Origin: Thalassospira xiamenensis M-5 = DSM 17429
GTDB taxonomy: Bacteria > Pseudomonadota > Alphaproteobacteria > Rhodospirillales > Thalassospiraceae
Direction: 5' to 3'
DNA: 64,000 bases
Assembly: GCF_000300235.2 (NCBI RefSeq)
Contig: NZ_CP004388.1
Span: forward strand, 725,501-789,500
Position numbers and translations under genes: made by a program. The notes under the pieces were generated by a model, which ran no database searches, was not told the origin of the DNA, and was given only the letters and a program-made list of their open reading frames with translations. Shown piece after piece: positions 24,949-35,402 of the stretch (the first letter of the stretch is position 1; each line of letters starts with the position of its first letter).

Positions 24949-27900
24949 ATGCGTTGCGTGAAATGGCTGACAGGCCTTTTTTTCTTGATGGTTACCTTGC
25001 CGGCTTTAACGGCTCTTGCTCAGGAAAAGGGGCCGTCACAGACGCCCGTGATCTATGCCGCAAGTTTCCCGTGCGAACGCGCATCAACGCTTGTTGAACA
25101 TGCGATCTGCCAGAACGAAGACCTGGCAAAACGTGACCTTGAAATGGCGCGACGTTACCAGTCGGTAATGTCCATGTCAGACCCGGATCAGCAAAACAGC
25201 ATCGAAAGCGATCAGGTGGGCTGGCTTTGGGAACGCAACCGCGCCTGCAGTTTTGACGCATCGGAAACCGCAAAAATCCATGACTGCCTTGCGGGGCAAT
25301 ATGATGCCCGGATTGCGGTTCTTGCCGGAATGCTGCGCGGGGATATTGTTCTTCAGAATGTGTCGGTGGCATCGGACAAAGCGGTGAGCGAAACCTGCTT
25401 TGTGTTTGATCACGAATTGCGTGCCGATCAGGATCTTGAATTGCGTGCCTATATCGAATTGTCGCCAAAACGGGACTATTCGGCGCGCATTTCCAACGGC
25501 GCGCTGTGTCTGTTTGGCCTTCCGCATTCGCAAACCACCAATGTTACCCTGCGCAAGGGCCTCAGAGGCCCCCACGATTTTGCCCTGTCAGAGGATATCA
25601 GCCACGATGTGAAGGTCGGGACGCGCCGTGCCACGATTTCACTGGGTACAAACAGCTATATCCTGCCAAAAAGTGATACACCGGTCTTGCCGGTTACAAC
25701 GGTCAATCATGATCGTGTGGCGCTTAAATTCTATCGCGTGGTGGAACGAAACATCGTTACGACGCTGACCCGCAATCTTCTGGCGCGTGAACTTGATAAT
25801 TGGGACATGCGCCAGATCGGCAATGATATCGGGGCGGAAATCTGGTCTGGAACGCTTGATATTCGCAATCGTCCGGATCAGGACGTCGTCACCCAGATTC
25901 CCCTGCGCGATATGGTTTCGGACTTCAAGCCGGGGCTCTATGTTCTGGTCGCAAGCGATCCGGATCAGGATGAAAGCTGGGCCAATCAGCCGACTCAATG
26001 GTTGGTGGTCACCGATCTTGGTCTTTCGGCCTATAGCGGCGAAAATGGTCTGTCGCTTCAGGTCCGGTCGCTTAAATCGGCTGAACCGGTCGGTCGGGCG
26101 ACGGTGCGGCTTGTCGCCCGCAATAATGAAATACTCGGTGAAGCCGTCACCAGGGCGGATGGCTGGGCGGACCTTTCGGGGGCATTGTTAAACGGCACCG
26201 GCGGCAAACAGGCGGTTTATCTGACCGCAGAAACCAGAGACGGTGATTTTTCGTTTATTTCGCTGACCCAGCCAGCACTGGAGCTGTCGGACCATGGTGT
26301 CGCGGGCAAGGCGCCGCCCAAACCGCTGCAAACCTATCTGTACTCGGAACGTGGTATCTATCGACCGGGCGAGACGGTGAAGCTTGGTTATTTGCTGCGT
26401 GACGACAAGGCCAATGCGCGCGCCCAAATCCCCCTGACCATTGTTTTGTACCAACCCGATGGCAAGGAAGTTTTCAAAACCGTTCAGTCCCCGGATGATT
26501 TGGGCGGCGGGCGTGTCGATATCCCCATTTCAGGCGCTGCCGCGACCGGGAAATGGCGGATTGCTGCCTATAGCGATCCAAAGGCCGATGCCATCGGCAA
26601 TCTTGAAATTCAGGTCGAGGAATTCGTTCCCGAACGTCTTGAAGTCAGCGCGCATGTATCGGCCCCCTATATGGCCTTTGGTGCATCCATGCCGGTTGAT
26701 GTTCAAACCGATTATCTGTTTGGGGCCCCGGGAAGTGGCCTTCGGGTCAGCGGGGATGCCTTGCTTCAGGTTGATCACAAACCGTTTGAGACCTATGGCG
26801 ATTATTATTTTGGCTTGGCATCGGAAACGGCGCAAATCCGCAATGCTTTCGACCCTGTAAAAAGCGATGACAGTGGTTACGCCGAACTGAAGGTTCCGGC
26901 CTTTGACGAGGTTGATGTTTCCTCGCCGCTGCGCGTCCGGCTAAACATCGAGGTTGCCGATATCGATGGCCGTCCCAGCCGGGCGACCGTCAATCTGCCG
27001 CTGCGCAATAGCGACACCTTTGTTGGTGTAAGAGCCCGCTTTGATGGCGATACCCTGTCTTATGGGCAAGCCGCGACATTTGATGCAATCGCGCTGAATG
27101 CCACGGGTGATCCAATCGCCAATCATGAATTGCAGATCGAATGGGTCCGCGAGGAACGCGATTACAACTGGTTCTATCAGGATGGTCGCTGGCAATCGAG
27201 TTACGAAAAATATGACATTCCCGTTGATCGGGAAATCGTCACGACCGGCCCGGATGGCGTTGTTTCGTTCGATCGCGGATTTGATGACTGGGGATATTAT
27301 CGCGCGGTCATTCGCGATACCCAGACCGGCAGTGCGGCCGATCATACCTTCCATGTCGGCTGGTGGTCGAACGGGCAATCCCCCGACCGCCCCGATCAGC
27401 TTGCCCTGACGGTTGAGGCCGACGACGTCAAACCGGGTGATACGATCAATGGCTTTGTCAAAGCACCGTTCGAAGGCAGACTTCAGGTAACGGTTGCCCA
27501 CAAAAACATTCTCTGGCGTCAGGAATTTGATCTTTCGGCGGATGGCACGGAATTCAGTATCCCTGTCCGCGCGGAATGGGGCAGCGGCGCCTATGTTCTT
27601 GCTACGGCCTATCGTGCGGGTCTTGATACCGATCAGCACGGTCCGTTCCGTGCCGTCGGGGCCAAATGGATTTCGTTTGACAGTGAAAGCCACAGATTGA
27701 AAGTCGATTTTGACCTGCCCGACGAAGTCCTGCCATCCAGTCATCTTTCGGTGCCGGTCACGGTTTCGGGCGAGGTGGTTGGTGATGAAGACCTGCGCGT
27801 CAATGTCTTTGCCGTTGATGAAGGCATCCTGCGTCTTACCGGTTTCAAGACACCGCGCCCTGATCTTGATCTGCTGGCACAACAATATCTGCAACTTGGC

Positions 27901-30021
27901 TATTATGATCTTTATGGTCATCTGATCGCCCCGCAATCCGGGGATGCCGGAACGATCCGGTCCGGGGGGGATGAAACGGATTCTGGGAATCTGGGGTCAT
28001 TGCGTGCCCGCGTATTCAAATCGGTGGCACTGGCCAGTGATACCTTGAAACCCGATGAAAACGGTGTGGCGACCGCACAGTTTGATCTGCCTGATTTTAA
28101 CGGCAAACTGCGTTTCTTTGCCGTGGCCTATAGCAAAACCGCCACCGGTGGTGGGGCGGCAAATATGCTGGTACGTGCCCCGATTGTCGCCGAACTTTTA
28201 CCCGCCCGTTTTCAGGCACCGGGGGATGTCTCCAATGTGGCTCTGCGTCTGCAAAATCTAAGCGGTCCGGCTGGCGATTATCACGCCCGCTTGTCGGCCA
28301 GTGATGAATTTTCCATCGCCCAGCCCGACTGGAACGGTGTTTTGGCGCAGGGCCAGCAAATTGAAACTGCATTTGACATTACCGCGCGAAAGATCGGTGT
28401 CGGGACGCTGACACTTGATGTTTCCGGGCCGGATGGCTACCGCCAGCAGCGCCAGTGGGATATGGAAGTCCGCCCAGCCCAGCCTTGGGAAAACCACACC
28501 GCACAGGCGGAATTGACCGCGGGTGATGTCCTTGATTTCGATGCTGACATCCTCGGTCAGTATTTGCCTGAAACGGTCAATATGAACCTGACCCTGTCCT
28601 CGGTTCCCGAAATCAGGGTTCAGGACCTGATCACGGCACTTGATCGCTATCCCTATGGTTGTCTGGAGCAAACCACCAGCCGGGCGTTCCCGTTGCTGTC
28701 GTTTGGGGATGCCCAGTCACGCTGGAATGACGTCCGTTTCGATGCGGCCGGTCTGGACGACAAAATCCGTGACGGCATCGTGCGCATTCTTGCCAAGCAG
28801 CGCGGCGATGGCAGTTTCGGTTTCTGGGATCGCCATAATGATCCCGAACCGTGGCTGACTGCGTACGCCACCGATTTCCTGACGGCCGCGCGTGCGCGCG
28901 GATATACCGTGCTGGATGACCGTTTTGATGATGCGCTGGATTGGATGCAGGACGTTGTGCGCTATGAACAATACCCGCCCGAAGCACGCGCCTATATGGT
29001 GCTGGTGCTGGCGCGCAATGATCGGTATTCCGTGTCGAACCTGAAATACGAAGCGGAAAAACTGCTCAATACCGGCATCGGGTCGCTGTCGCGCGCTCAG
29101 GTGAATGCCGCCCTGGTGACAGTTGGCGCGGACGCCGATCCGGTTTCAATGGATGACATCCTTCAAAATCTTGGCTCGACCGGGCGCTATTATCACAGCT
29201 TCGGCTCGTCCTTGCGCGATCTGTCGGCAATCCTGACCCTGCCAAAGGAAATCTTTGCCAGCGAAACGGAACGCCTGGCCCTTTTGCGGGCTGTCACCGA
29301 ACAATCCGATCAGGAACGCTATACAAGTACCCAGGAAAAAGGCTGGCTGTTGCAGGCGGCGACCAGCATTACCAAAGATGCCAGCCAGCTGGTTTCCCTG
29401 CGTCTGAACGGACGAGACATGGAACCGGCGCGAAGCTATCGCCTGACATTACTGCCCGAACTTGTGACACCGGGATACAAGGTGGAAAATATCGGGGATC
29501 ACACGGTTTTTGCCCGCTGGTCCGTTACCGGCATTCCGGCCAGCCCACTGGCACCAGAGGCCCATAACCTGTCGATCAAGCGCCAATATTTTGATCTTGA
29601 TGGCAAACCGGCCTCTTTGGAAAATGTCAAAACCGGTGACCGGTTGATTGTGGTTCTGTCGGGGAAAAGTACGGCCAAACTGTCGCACCGTGCCTTGGTG
29701 GTGGATTTGCTGCCTGCCGGGTTTGAAATTGAAAGCAACGCGCATTTCCCTGAACTGGATGGCAAGCTTTCTCTTGGCCCCGATGACGTCTCCTGGACCG
29801 ATTTCCGCGCCGAACGCGATGACCGGTTCGTCGCCTCGATCAATATTGGCAGTGGCGGTTACGGGCGTTACGAGAAAGCCGATTTCCGCCTGTCTTACGT
29901 TGTTCGTGCGGTGACGCCGGGGACCTATATCCTTCCGGCACCTTATATCGAAGATATGTACAAACCGGCCTTCTTCGCCCGTGGTGCGGTGTCCTCGCTT
30001 GTGGTCAAACCGATCAACTAA
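24949..30021 (+). CDS. Bacterial alpha-2-macroglobulin with N-terminal LprI-like domain
   Basis: A 1,690-residue periplasmic protease trap of the YfhM type. After a Sec signal peptide (cleavage near 25, LTALA-Q) comes a Cys-rich LprI/DUF1311-like domain (about 30-125; CERASTLVEHAICQNEDLAKRDLEMARRYQ...WLWERNRAC). Repeated MG domains follow, then a thioester site C1238-L-E-Q1241 in YPYGCLEQTTSRAF and the alpha-helical thioester domain. A protease that cleaves the bait region would be covalently trapped. E. coli YfhM is a lipoprotein; here I see no lipobox cysteine, so it may be soluble. The gene is followed after 18 bp by PBP1C, the usual partner thought to help repair breached murein. Confidence 0.93.
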   Translation: MRCVKWLTGLFFLMVTLPALTALAQEKGPSQTPVIYAASFPCERASTLVEHAICQNEDLAKRDLEMARRYQSVMSMSDPDQQNSIESDQVGWLWERNRACSFDASETAKIHDCLAGQYDARIAVLAGMLRGDIVLQNVSVASDKAVSETCFVFDHELRADQDLELRAYIELSPKRDYSARISNGALCLFGLPHSQTTNVTLRKGLRGPHDFALSEDISHDVKVGTRRATISLGTNSYILPKSDTPVLPVTTVNHDRVALKFYRVVERNIVTTLTRNLLARELDNWDMRQIGNDIGAEIWSGTLDIRNRPDQDVVTQIPLRDMVSDFKPGLYVLVASDPDQDESWANQPTQWLVVTDLGLSAYSGENGLSLQVRSLKSAEPVGRATVRLVARNNEILGEAVTRADGWADLSGALLNGTGGKQAVYLTAETRDGDFSFISLTQPALELSDHGVAGKAPPKPLQTYLYSERGIYRPGETVKLGYLLRDDKANARAQIPLTIVLYQPDGKEVFKTVQSPDDLGGGRVDIPISGAAATGKWRIAAYSDPKADAIGNLEIQVEEFVPERLEVSAHVSAPYMAFGASMPVDVQTDYLFGAPGSGLRVSGDALLQVDHKPFETYGDYYFGLASETAQIRNAFDPVKSDDSGYAELKVPAFDEVDVSSPLRVRLNIEVADIDGRPSRATVNLPLRNSDTFVGVRARFDGDTLSYGQAATFDAIALNATGDPIANHELQIEWVREERDYNWFYQDGRWQSSYEKYDIPVDREIVTTGPDGVVSFDRGFDDWGYYRAVIRDTQTGSAADHTFHVGWWSNGQSPDRPDQLALTVEADDVKPGDTINGFVKAPFEGRLQVTVAHKNILWRQEFDLSADGTEFSIPVRAEWGSGAYVLATAYRAGLDTDQHGPFRAVGAKWISFDSESHRLKVDFDLPDEVLPSSHLSVPVTVSGEVVGDEDLRVNVFAVDEGILRLTGFKTPRPDLDLLAQQYLQLGYYDLYGHLIAPQSGDAGTIRSGGDETDSGNLGSLRARVFKSVALASDTLKPDENGVATAQFDLPDFNGKLRFFAVAYSKTATGGGAANMLVRAPIVAELLPARFQAPGDVSNVALRLQNLSGPAGDYHARLSASDEFSIAQPDWNGVLAQGQQIETAFDITARKIGVGTLTLDVSGPDGYRQQRQWDMEVRPAQPWENHTAQAELTAGDVLDFDADILGQYLPETVNMNLTLSSVPEIRVQDLITALDRYPYGCLEQTTSRAFPLLSFGDAQSRWNDVRFDAAGLDDKIRDGIVRILAKQRGDGSFGFWDRHNDPEPWLTAYATDFLTAARARGYTVLDDRFDDALDWMQDVVRYEQYPPEARAYMVLVLARNDRYSVSNLKYEAEKLLNTGIGSLSRAQVNAALVTVGADADPVSMDDILQNLGSTGRYYHSFGSSLRDLSAILTLPKEIFASETERLALLRAVTEQSDQERYTSTQEKGWLLQAATSITKDASQLVSLRLNGRDMEPARSYRLTLLPELVTPGYKVENIGDHTVFARWSVTGIPASPLAPEAHNLSIKRQYFDLDGKPASLENVKTGDRLIVVLSGKSTAKLSHRALVVDLLPAGFEIESNAHFPELDGKLSLGPDDVSWTDFRAERDDRFVASINIGSGGYGRYEKADFRLSYVVRAVTPGTYILPAPYIEDMYKPAFFARGAVSSLVVKPIN

Positions 30022-30039
30022 CCGCGAAAGACACCCGCC

Positions 30040-32151
30040 GTGACATTGACATGGCCCAAACCCGGACGCGCTTCTATCATTGTCGGCAGTTTTCTGCTGG
30101 CAATGGCGTGTCTGTGGGGGCTTGATCGGGTTTTCCCGCCCAATCTTTCCCGGTTGGATGATCTTTCAACCGTGGTTGAAGGTGAAAATGGCCGCCCGTT
30201 GCGGGTTTTTGGCACCGCCGATGGATTGCTGCGGCTGGAAACGCGGATTGCGGAAATTGATCCGAAATATATCCGGTTTCTGAAATCCTATGAGGACCGC
30301 CGTTTTGACAGTCACTTTGGCGTTGATCCGCTGGCCCTTATCCGCGCCGTCGGGCAATGGGTGCGGGCAGGGCATGTCGTGTCGGGCGGATCAACACTGA
30401 CGATGCAGGTTGCCCGCCTTCTGGAGCCGCGTGATCGCACGATCCTATCAAAAATCGTCGAAATGCTGCGCGCCATCCAACTCGAAGCCCATTATTCCAA
30501 AACGGAAATCCTTGATATGTATGTCACGCTGGCTCCGTTTGGCGGGCGTGTCGAAGGTATTCGAAGTGCCACCCATGTCTATTTCCGCAAAGAACCCGAT
30601 CACCTGACAATTGCCGAGGCGGCCTTGCTTACCGTGCTGCCGCAATCGCCCGGCCGTCTGCGCCCGGATCGTTTTCCCGAAACGGCGCGTGCTGCCCGTG
30701 ACAAGGTGCTGGATCGGCTATATTTAACGAATGCCATTTCCCGGGCCGATTATATCGAAGCTTTGGCGGAACCTTTGCCCGTTGCGCAATATCCGTTGCC
30801 GATGCTTGCCCCGCATCTTGCCGAACGGTTGGTCGCAACCAATCGCGATCAGACCCGTATCGTCACGACGATTGATCCGGCCCTTCAGGCTGACCTTCAA
30901 AAGCTTGTTGAATTTCAAGGTGGGGATCAAGCCCCCGAACGTTCTGTGGCCATTATGGTTATTGAAAACAGCACGTCAAAGGTCCGTACCCATCTGGGGG
31001 CTCGCGATTATCTGGATCGGGCCAGTCACGGGTTCGTCGATATGACGCGTGCCATCCGTTCCCCCGGATCAACGTTAAAGCCGTTCATCTACGCCCTGTC
31101 ATTTGATGATCACCAGACCCATCCCCAGACCATGATCTGGGATCGGGAAATTGCCGATGGCAGTTACCACCCGACCAACTTCGATCACGGCGAATATGGG
31201 CAGATCAGCATTGCTGACGCCCTGCGATTTAGCCTTAACATCCCGGCCGTCAAGGTGCTTGAACGATATGGCCCGATCCGGTTTGCGCAAAGCTTGCGCC
31301 GAAATGGCCTTGAAATGCGGTTGCCCGGTGAAGCGCAAAGTCCCAATCTTGCCATGGCGCTTGGCGGGGTTGGCGTGCGCCTTGAAGACCTGATCGGGTT
31401 TTATCGGGCGCTGGCTGCGGATCGTAAAAACTGTCCGTTGCAATATCTGCGTGATCGGGCGCCCGTTCCGTGCCTGTCCGACAGCGATATGTTTTCAGTT
31501 CGAACTCAAAACTGGATCACGGGTATTTTGCAAAATACGCCGCGTCCTGCGGGATATCGTTGGCAATCGTCGGACAATACCAATGCCCCGCCGATTGCCT
31601 TTAAAACCGGTACCTCATATGGCTATCGCGACGCTTGGGCATTTGGCTATGCCGTGGATTATACCGTTGGCGTTTGGGTGGGGAAGGCATCCGGGCAACC
31701 GATACCGGGCCAAACCGGCCTTGGCGCTGCCGCCCCCATTTTGTTTTCCGTGTTTGAAAAACTCCCTCGTCCGCCTTTGCCACCGGCCAGGAAAGCGGCC
31801 TTTAACCTTTGGAAAGCACCGCCGCCCGACCTTCTTAAGGACTTTTCGCGTCAACAGAAGGGCACGACAAAACAGGGTGCCAACGGCCTTGATATCATTT
31901 CCCCTGCCGAGGATGCGGTTTTCCTGCTCGGCGATATTCAGCAGCGCGGCGTGCCGCTGCGTGCCCGCAACGGCCTGCGCCCTCTGATCTGGATCATCAA
32001 TGGCGTGCCGCTTGTTTCCGACCCTTGGAAACGCAGCGTAAACTGGATGCCCGATGCACCGGGTTTTTACGATATCACCGTGCTTGATCGTCAGGGAGCA
32101 GCGCACCATCGCCGCATCACCATTCGTACAGCGTTGCCGTCCGACCGCTAA
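30040..32151 (+). CDS. pbpC: Penicillin-binding protein 1C
   Basis: A 703-residue bifunctional murein synthase with one N-terminal membrane anchor (about 10-28). The glycosyltransferase GT51 domain carries its catalytic Glu E85 in YEDRRFDSHFGVD and the GGSTLTMQVARLL motif. The transpeptidase has S344-T-L-K347, SLN in RFSLNIPAVK and KTGTSYGYRDAW. A C-terminal BiPBP_C domain (about 620-700) follows. The start is a GTG at 30040, 18 bp after the alpha-2-macroglobulin stop, so the two are co-transcribed. Confidence 0.94.
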   Translation: MTLTWPKPGRASIIVGSFLLAMACLWGLDRVFPPNLSRLDDLSTVVEGENGRPLRVFGTADGLLRLETRIAEIDPKYIRFLKSYEDRRFDSHFGVDPLALIRAVGQWVRAGHVVSGGSTLTMQVARLLEPRDRTILSKIVEMLRAIQLEAHYSKTEILDMYVTLAPFGGRVEGIRSATHVYFRKEPDHLTIAEAALLTVLPQSPGRLRPDRFPETARAARDKVLDRLYLTNAISRADYIEALAEPLPVAQYPLPMLAPHLAERLVATNRDQTRIVTTIDPALQADLQKLVEFQGGDQAPERSVAIMVIENSTSKVRTHLGARDYLDRASHGFVDMTRAIRSPGSTLKPFIYALSFDDHQTHPQTMIWDREIADGSYHPTNFDHGEYGQISIADALRFSLNIPAVKVLERYGPIRFAQSLRRNGLEMRLPGEAQSPNLAMALGGVGVRLEDLIGFYRALAADRKNCPLQYLRDRAPVPCLSDSDMFSVRTQNWITGILQNTPRPAGYRWQSSDNTNAPPIAFKTGTSYGYRDAWAFGYAVDYTVGVWVGKASGQPIPGQTGLGAAAPILFSVFEKLPRPPLPPARKAAFNLWKAPPPDLLKDFSRQQKGTTKQGANGLDIISPAEDAVFLLGDIQQRGVPLRARNGLRPLIWIINGVPLVSDPWKRSVNWMPDAPGFYDITVLDRQGAAHHRRITIRTALPSDR

Positions 32152-32172
32152 CTCTGTTGATCTTGTTCTTGG

Positions 32173-32661
32173 TCAAAACGCCAGCGGTGCATTGTCGACG
32201 ACCTCTTTCATCACAAAAAACGTTCGCGTTTGTCGGACACCGGGAAGCGCAATCAGCTGATCGCCATGCAGGTGATTGAAATCGGCCATGTCGCGGACCC
32301 GGATTTTCAGAAAGTAATCGAAATCCCCCGCCACCAGATGGCAATCAAGGATGAACGGAAGTTTCCGGCACGCGGTTTCGAACGCGGCGAAGCTGTCAGG
32401 GGTTGAGCGGTCCAGTACCACGCCAACCATCACCAGTGCGGCGCGATCCACCTTGTCCGGGGCGATCTGGGCGCGGATGGAGGTGATATATCCTTCTTCG
32501 AACAGGCGTTGCATCCGGCGGTGGCAGGTGGCCGGGCTGACATTGACCCGTTTGGCGATATCGGCATTGCCCATTCGTCCGTCAGTTTGCAGCAGGCGCA
32601 AAATCTTTTGATCGATGCGGTCTATCGGGCTGGCATTCGCGGGATTGGCATGCTGCGCCAT
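32173..32661 (-). CDS. acdR: Lrp/AsnC family regulator, likely AcdR
   Basis: A 162-residue regulator with an N-terminal winged helix-turn-helix (IDRIDQKILRLLQTDGRMGNADIAKRVNVSPATCHRRMQRLFEEGYI) and a C-terminal RAM/AsnC ligand domain (LVAGDFDYFLKIRVRDMADF). The start is placed at 32661 after GAAGG; upstream codons overlap the promoter of the divergent gene. It is transcribed away from the ACC deaminase gene, the arrangement in which Lrp-type AcdR activates acdS in other bacteria, so the name rests on context. Confidence 0.85.
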   Translation of the reverse strand: MAQHANPANASPIDRIDQKILRLLQTDGRMGNADIAKRVNVSPATCHRRMQRLFEEGYITSIRAQIAPDKVDRAALVMVGVVLDRSTPDSFAAFETACRKLPFILDCHLVAGDFDYFLKIRVRDMADFNHLHGDQLIALPGVRQTRTFFVMKEVVDNAPLAF

Positions 32662-32684
32662 GAAAGGACCTTCCGTAATTCTGT

Positions 32685-32698
32685 AAATTTTCGAAATT
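32685..32698. promoter_or_regulatory. A/T-rich near-palindrome in the acdR-acdS intergenic region
   Basis: The sequence AAATTTTCGAAATT is a near-perfect dyad between the divergent starts, a reasonable Lrp-family site. It is only a candidate. Confidence 0.3.
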
Positions 32699-32840
32699 CT
32701 AGGCATATTTTGACGCACGATGAAAGCTTCGCGTGAAAAATTGGTGCGAAGTTCGAGAACACCTTTCACGCGGTTGGCGGTAGCATTTCCCCTTCATGAG
32801 GTTCGTTTCCCATGTCGTTCTGCAAATCAGGGAGTGCGCG

Positions 32841-33857
32841 ATGCGCCTGGATAAATTTGAAAAATACAAACTGACCTTTGGCCCGACCCCGATTGAGGCC
32901 CTGCCGCGTCTTTCCGCCCATCTTGGCGGCGATGTCGAGCTTTATGCCAAGCGCGAGGATTGCAATTCCGGGCTGGCCTTTGGCGGCAACAAGGTCCGCA
33001 AGATGGAATATATCATCCCCGATGCGATCAAATCCGGGGCCGATACCCTTGTCACCATCGGCGGTGTGCAATCCAACCACACAAGGCAGGTTGCGGCCAT
33101 CGCCGCCAAGATCGGCATGAAATGCCGTCTGGTGCAGGAAAGCTGGGTGCCGTTTAACGATGCGGTTTATGACCGGGTCGGCAACATTCTGATGAGCCGC
33201 GTCATGGGGGCGGAGATCGAGCTGGTCGATGAGGGCTTTGATATCGGTATCCGCGAAAGCTGGGAAGCCGCCCTTGAGGATGTGAAGGCCAAGGGCGGGG
33301 TGCCTTACCCGATCCCGGCCGGGGCATCGGTGCATAAATATGGCGGTCTTGGTTTTGTCGGCTTTGCCGAGGAAGTCCGCGCCCAGGAAGCCGAGCTTGG
33401 CTTTAAATTCGATTATATCGTGGTCTGCACCGTGACCGGTTCCACCCATGCCGGGATGGCTGTCGGTTTTGCCGCCGATGGCCGTGCGGATAAGGTGGTT
33501 GGCATTGATGCGTCGGGTACCCTCGAACAGACCCGCGCGCAGGTTCTGGCGATTGCTCAGAAAACCGCCGATCTGGTCGAACTTGAAGGCGGTATTTCGG
33601 ATCGCGACATCACCCTGATCGAAGATTATGCCTATCCGGCTTATGGCGTGCCGTCCGATGAAACCAACGAGGCAATTCGCCTGTGTGGTCGTCTGGAAGG
33701 CATGATGACCGACCCGGTTTACGAGGGCAAATCGATGCAGGGCATGATCGATCTGGTCAAAAAGGGCTATTTCCCCAAGGGGGCCAAAGTCCTGTACGCC
33801 CATCTTGGCGGTGTGCCGGCGATCAATGCCTATAGTTACCTTTATCGTAACGGCTGA
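32841..33857 (+). CDS. acdS: 1-aminocyclopropane-1-carboxylate deaminase
   Basis: A 338-residue PLP enzyme that converts the ethylene precursor ACC to 2-oxobutyrate and ammonia. Length and numbering match characterised AcdS exactly: K51 (PLP lysine, FGGNK), S78 (GGVQSN), Y294-E295 (DPVYEGKS) and L322 (YAHLGG), the residues used to separate true ACC deaminases from D-cysteine desulfhydrases. The start at 32841 follows AGGGAG; 15 upstream codons are not needed. It gives nitrogen from ACC and may mark association with plants or algae. A strong terminator follows. Confidence 0.95.
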   Translation: MRLDKFEKYKLTFGPTPIEALPRLSAHLGGDVELYAKREDCNSGLAFGGNKVRKMEYIIPDAIKSGADTLVTIGGVQSNHTRQVAAIAAKIGMKCRLVQESWVPFNDAVYDRVGNILMSRVMGAEIELVDEGFDIGIRESWEAALEDVKAKGGVPYPIPAGASVHKYGGLGFVGFAEEVRAQEAELGFKFDYIVVCTVTGSTHAGMAVGFAADGRADKVVGIDASGTLEQTRAQVLAIAQKTADLVELEGGISDRDITLIEDYAYPAYGVPSDETNEAIRLCGRLEGMMTDPVYEGKSMQGMIDLVKKGYFPKGAKVLYAHLGGVPAINAYSYLYRNG

Positions 33858-33895
33858 CTGGCCGTTCACAACCCTTGCACCCGCGCCACCCTGTC

Positions 33896-33915
33896 ATTCC
33901 CGTTCTGGCGGGAAT
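33896..33915. repeat. Solitary ATTCCC-N8-GGGAAT palindrome
   Basis: The same dRS3-like pattern as in the 18.6-19.0 kb repeat units, here as a single copy downstream of acdS. Confidence 0.6.
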
Positions 33916-33960
33916 TTGGTCTCCCACAGCTCTCCCTCGAGGATGGGGTGGTGCGAACGC

Positions 33961-33995
33961 AAAGGGGAAGCCGTTATGGCTTCCCCTTTGTCGTT
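33961..33995 (+). terminator. Rho-independent terminator of acdS
   Basis: The stem AAAGGGGAAGCC / GGCTTCCCCTTT with loop GTTAT, followed by T-rich sequence. It can also serve the converging TRAP operon. Confidence 0.85.
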
Positions 33996-34021
33996 TTGGG
34001 TCTCTATCGGTCCGGATGATC

Positions 34022-35329
34022 CTATCGCCCTGTAATTCCCGGGAAGATGATCAGAATGGCCACGGCCAGCACCTGCAGGCAGATGAATGGCACCAGTGCC
34101 TTGAAGATCGTGCCAAGCGTTATGTCCGGTGGTGCCACGGATTTCAGGTAAAACGCGGCAGGGCCAAACGGCGGGGACAGGAAGCTGACCTGCATGTTCA
34201 TCGCAAACAGCACCCCGAACCATACTGGATCAAAGCCAAGCTGTTTGATGATCGGAACAAAGATCGGCATGGTCAGAAGGGCGATCCCGACCCAGTCAAG
34301 GAACATGCCCAGCACGAACAGGATCAGCATCATGAACAGGATGATGATCATCGGGTCATCGGAAATGCCGGTAATCAGGACGGATACAAACTTGATCCCG
34401 CCCATCAGGTTGAATACTCCGACCAGTGCCGATGCGCCAATCCCGATCCAGACGATCATGCCGCATGTCGACAGTGTCTGAAGCGATGCGGCCTTGAGCA
34501 TGGAAAGCGAAAATTCGCGCCGGACAATCGTCGAGGCAACTACCCCGGCAACACCGACGGCCGAGGCTTCCGTGACCGACGCAATTCCGCCATAGATCGA
34601 CCCCAAAACACAGATCACGACCAGGAACGGCAGGATCAGGCCCTTGAGCAGGCGGATCTTTTCTTCGTTCGGGATTTTTTCGGTGCGCGGCGGCGGAGCG
34701 ATATTATCCCCCGTGTAGCTTCGAAACAGCACATAGGCGACATAGAACCCCGCCAGCATGAAGCCCGGCAGGAAGGACGCGGTAAACAGATCGCCAATCG
34801 ACACATTCGCCGTCAGGCCATAGATGATCAGAACGATGGATGGTGGCACCATCGTGCCCAGCGACCCGCCAGCACAGACAACCCCGATGGCCAGGTTCTT
34901 GTCATATCCCTGACGGAGCATCTGTGGCAGTGCCAGCAAGCCCAGCAACACGATCTCGCCGCCGATGATGCCGCTCATGGCGGCCAGAATGACGGCGACA
35001 AAAATCGTCTGGACCGCAACCCCGCCCTTAAGCCGGCCACCAAACAGGCGCATGGCTTCGAACAGGTCCTTGGCAATGCCGGATCGATCAAGGATTGCTG
35101 CCATCATCACGAACATCGGGACCGAGACAAAGACAAAGGATGACACAAACGAATAGACCCTGCTTGTGATCAGCGGTACCGCCATCGGTCCGAACCAGCC
35201 AAGGGTAAACAGCAAGGCAATCAGCAGGGTCACAAATGCCAGCGGCATGCCGGTCATCAAAAAACCAAGCAGCAGCACGAACATCGCAAGCGTGCCATAT
35301 TCAATGCCAAGGGACTGCAAATCAAACAT
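34022..35329 (-). CDS. TRAP transporter large permease (DctM type)
   Basis: A 435-residue inner-membrane protein with about 12 hydrophobic helices, the large subunit that couples sodium flow to solute import. The family segments are visible, such as MSGIIGGEIVLLGLLALPQMLRQGYDKNLAIGVVCAGGSLGTMVPPS and LFVLGMFLDWVGIALLTMPIFVPI. It is last in the operon gntK-dctP-dctQ-dctM, which argues for gluconate or a related sugar acid as substrate. Confidence 0.92.
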   Translation of the reverse strand: MFDLQSLGIEYGTLAMFVLLLGFLMTGMPLAFVTLLIALLFTLGWFGPMAVPLITSRVYSFVSSFVFVSVPMFVMMAAILDRSGIAKDLFEAMRLFGGRLKGGVAVQTIFVAVILAAMSGIIGGEIVLLGLLALPQMLRQGYDKNLAIGVVCAGGSLGTMVPPSIVLIIYGLTANVSIGDLFTASFLPGFMLAGFYVAYVLFRSYTGDNIAPPPRTEKIPNEEKIRLLKGLILPFLVVICVLGSIYGGIASVTEASAVGVAGVVASTIVRREFSLSMLKAASLQTLSTCGMIVWIGIGASALVGVFNLMGGIKFVSVLITGISDDPMIIILFMMLILFVLGMFLDWVGIALLTMPIFVPIIKQLGFDPVWFGVLFAMNMQVSFLSPPFGPAAFYLKSVAPPDITLGTIFKALVPFICLQVLAVAILIIFPGITGR

Positions 35330-35402
35330 CGGGATTTATCCTGTTGCGCCGGATATAACGGTCTTCATGCTGTGCATGGGCGAGTTTGGGCAGGAGTTCG
35401 GG

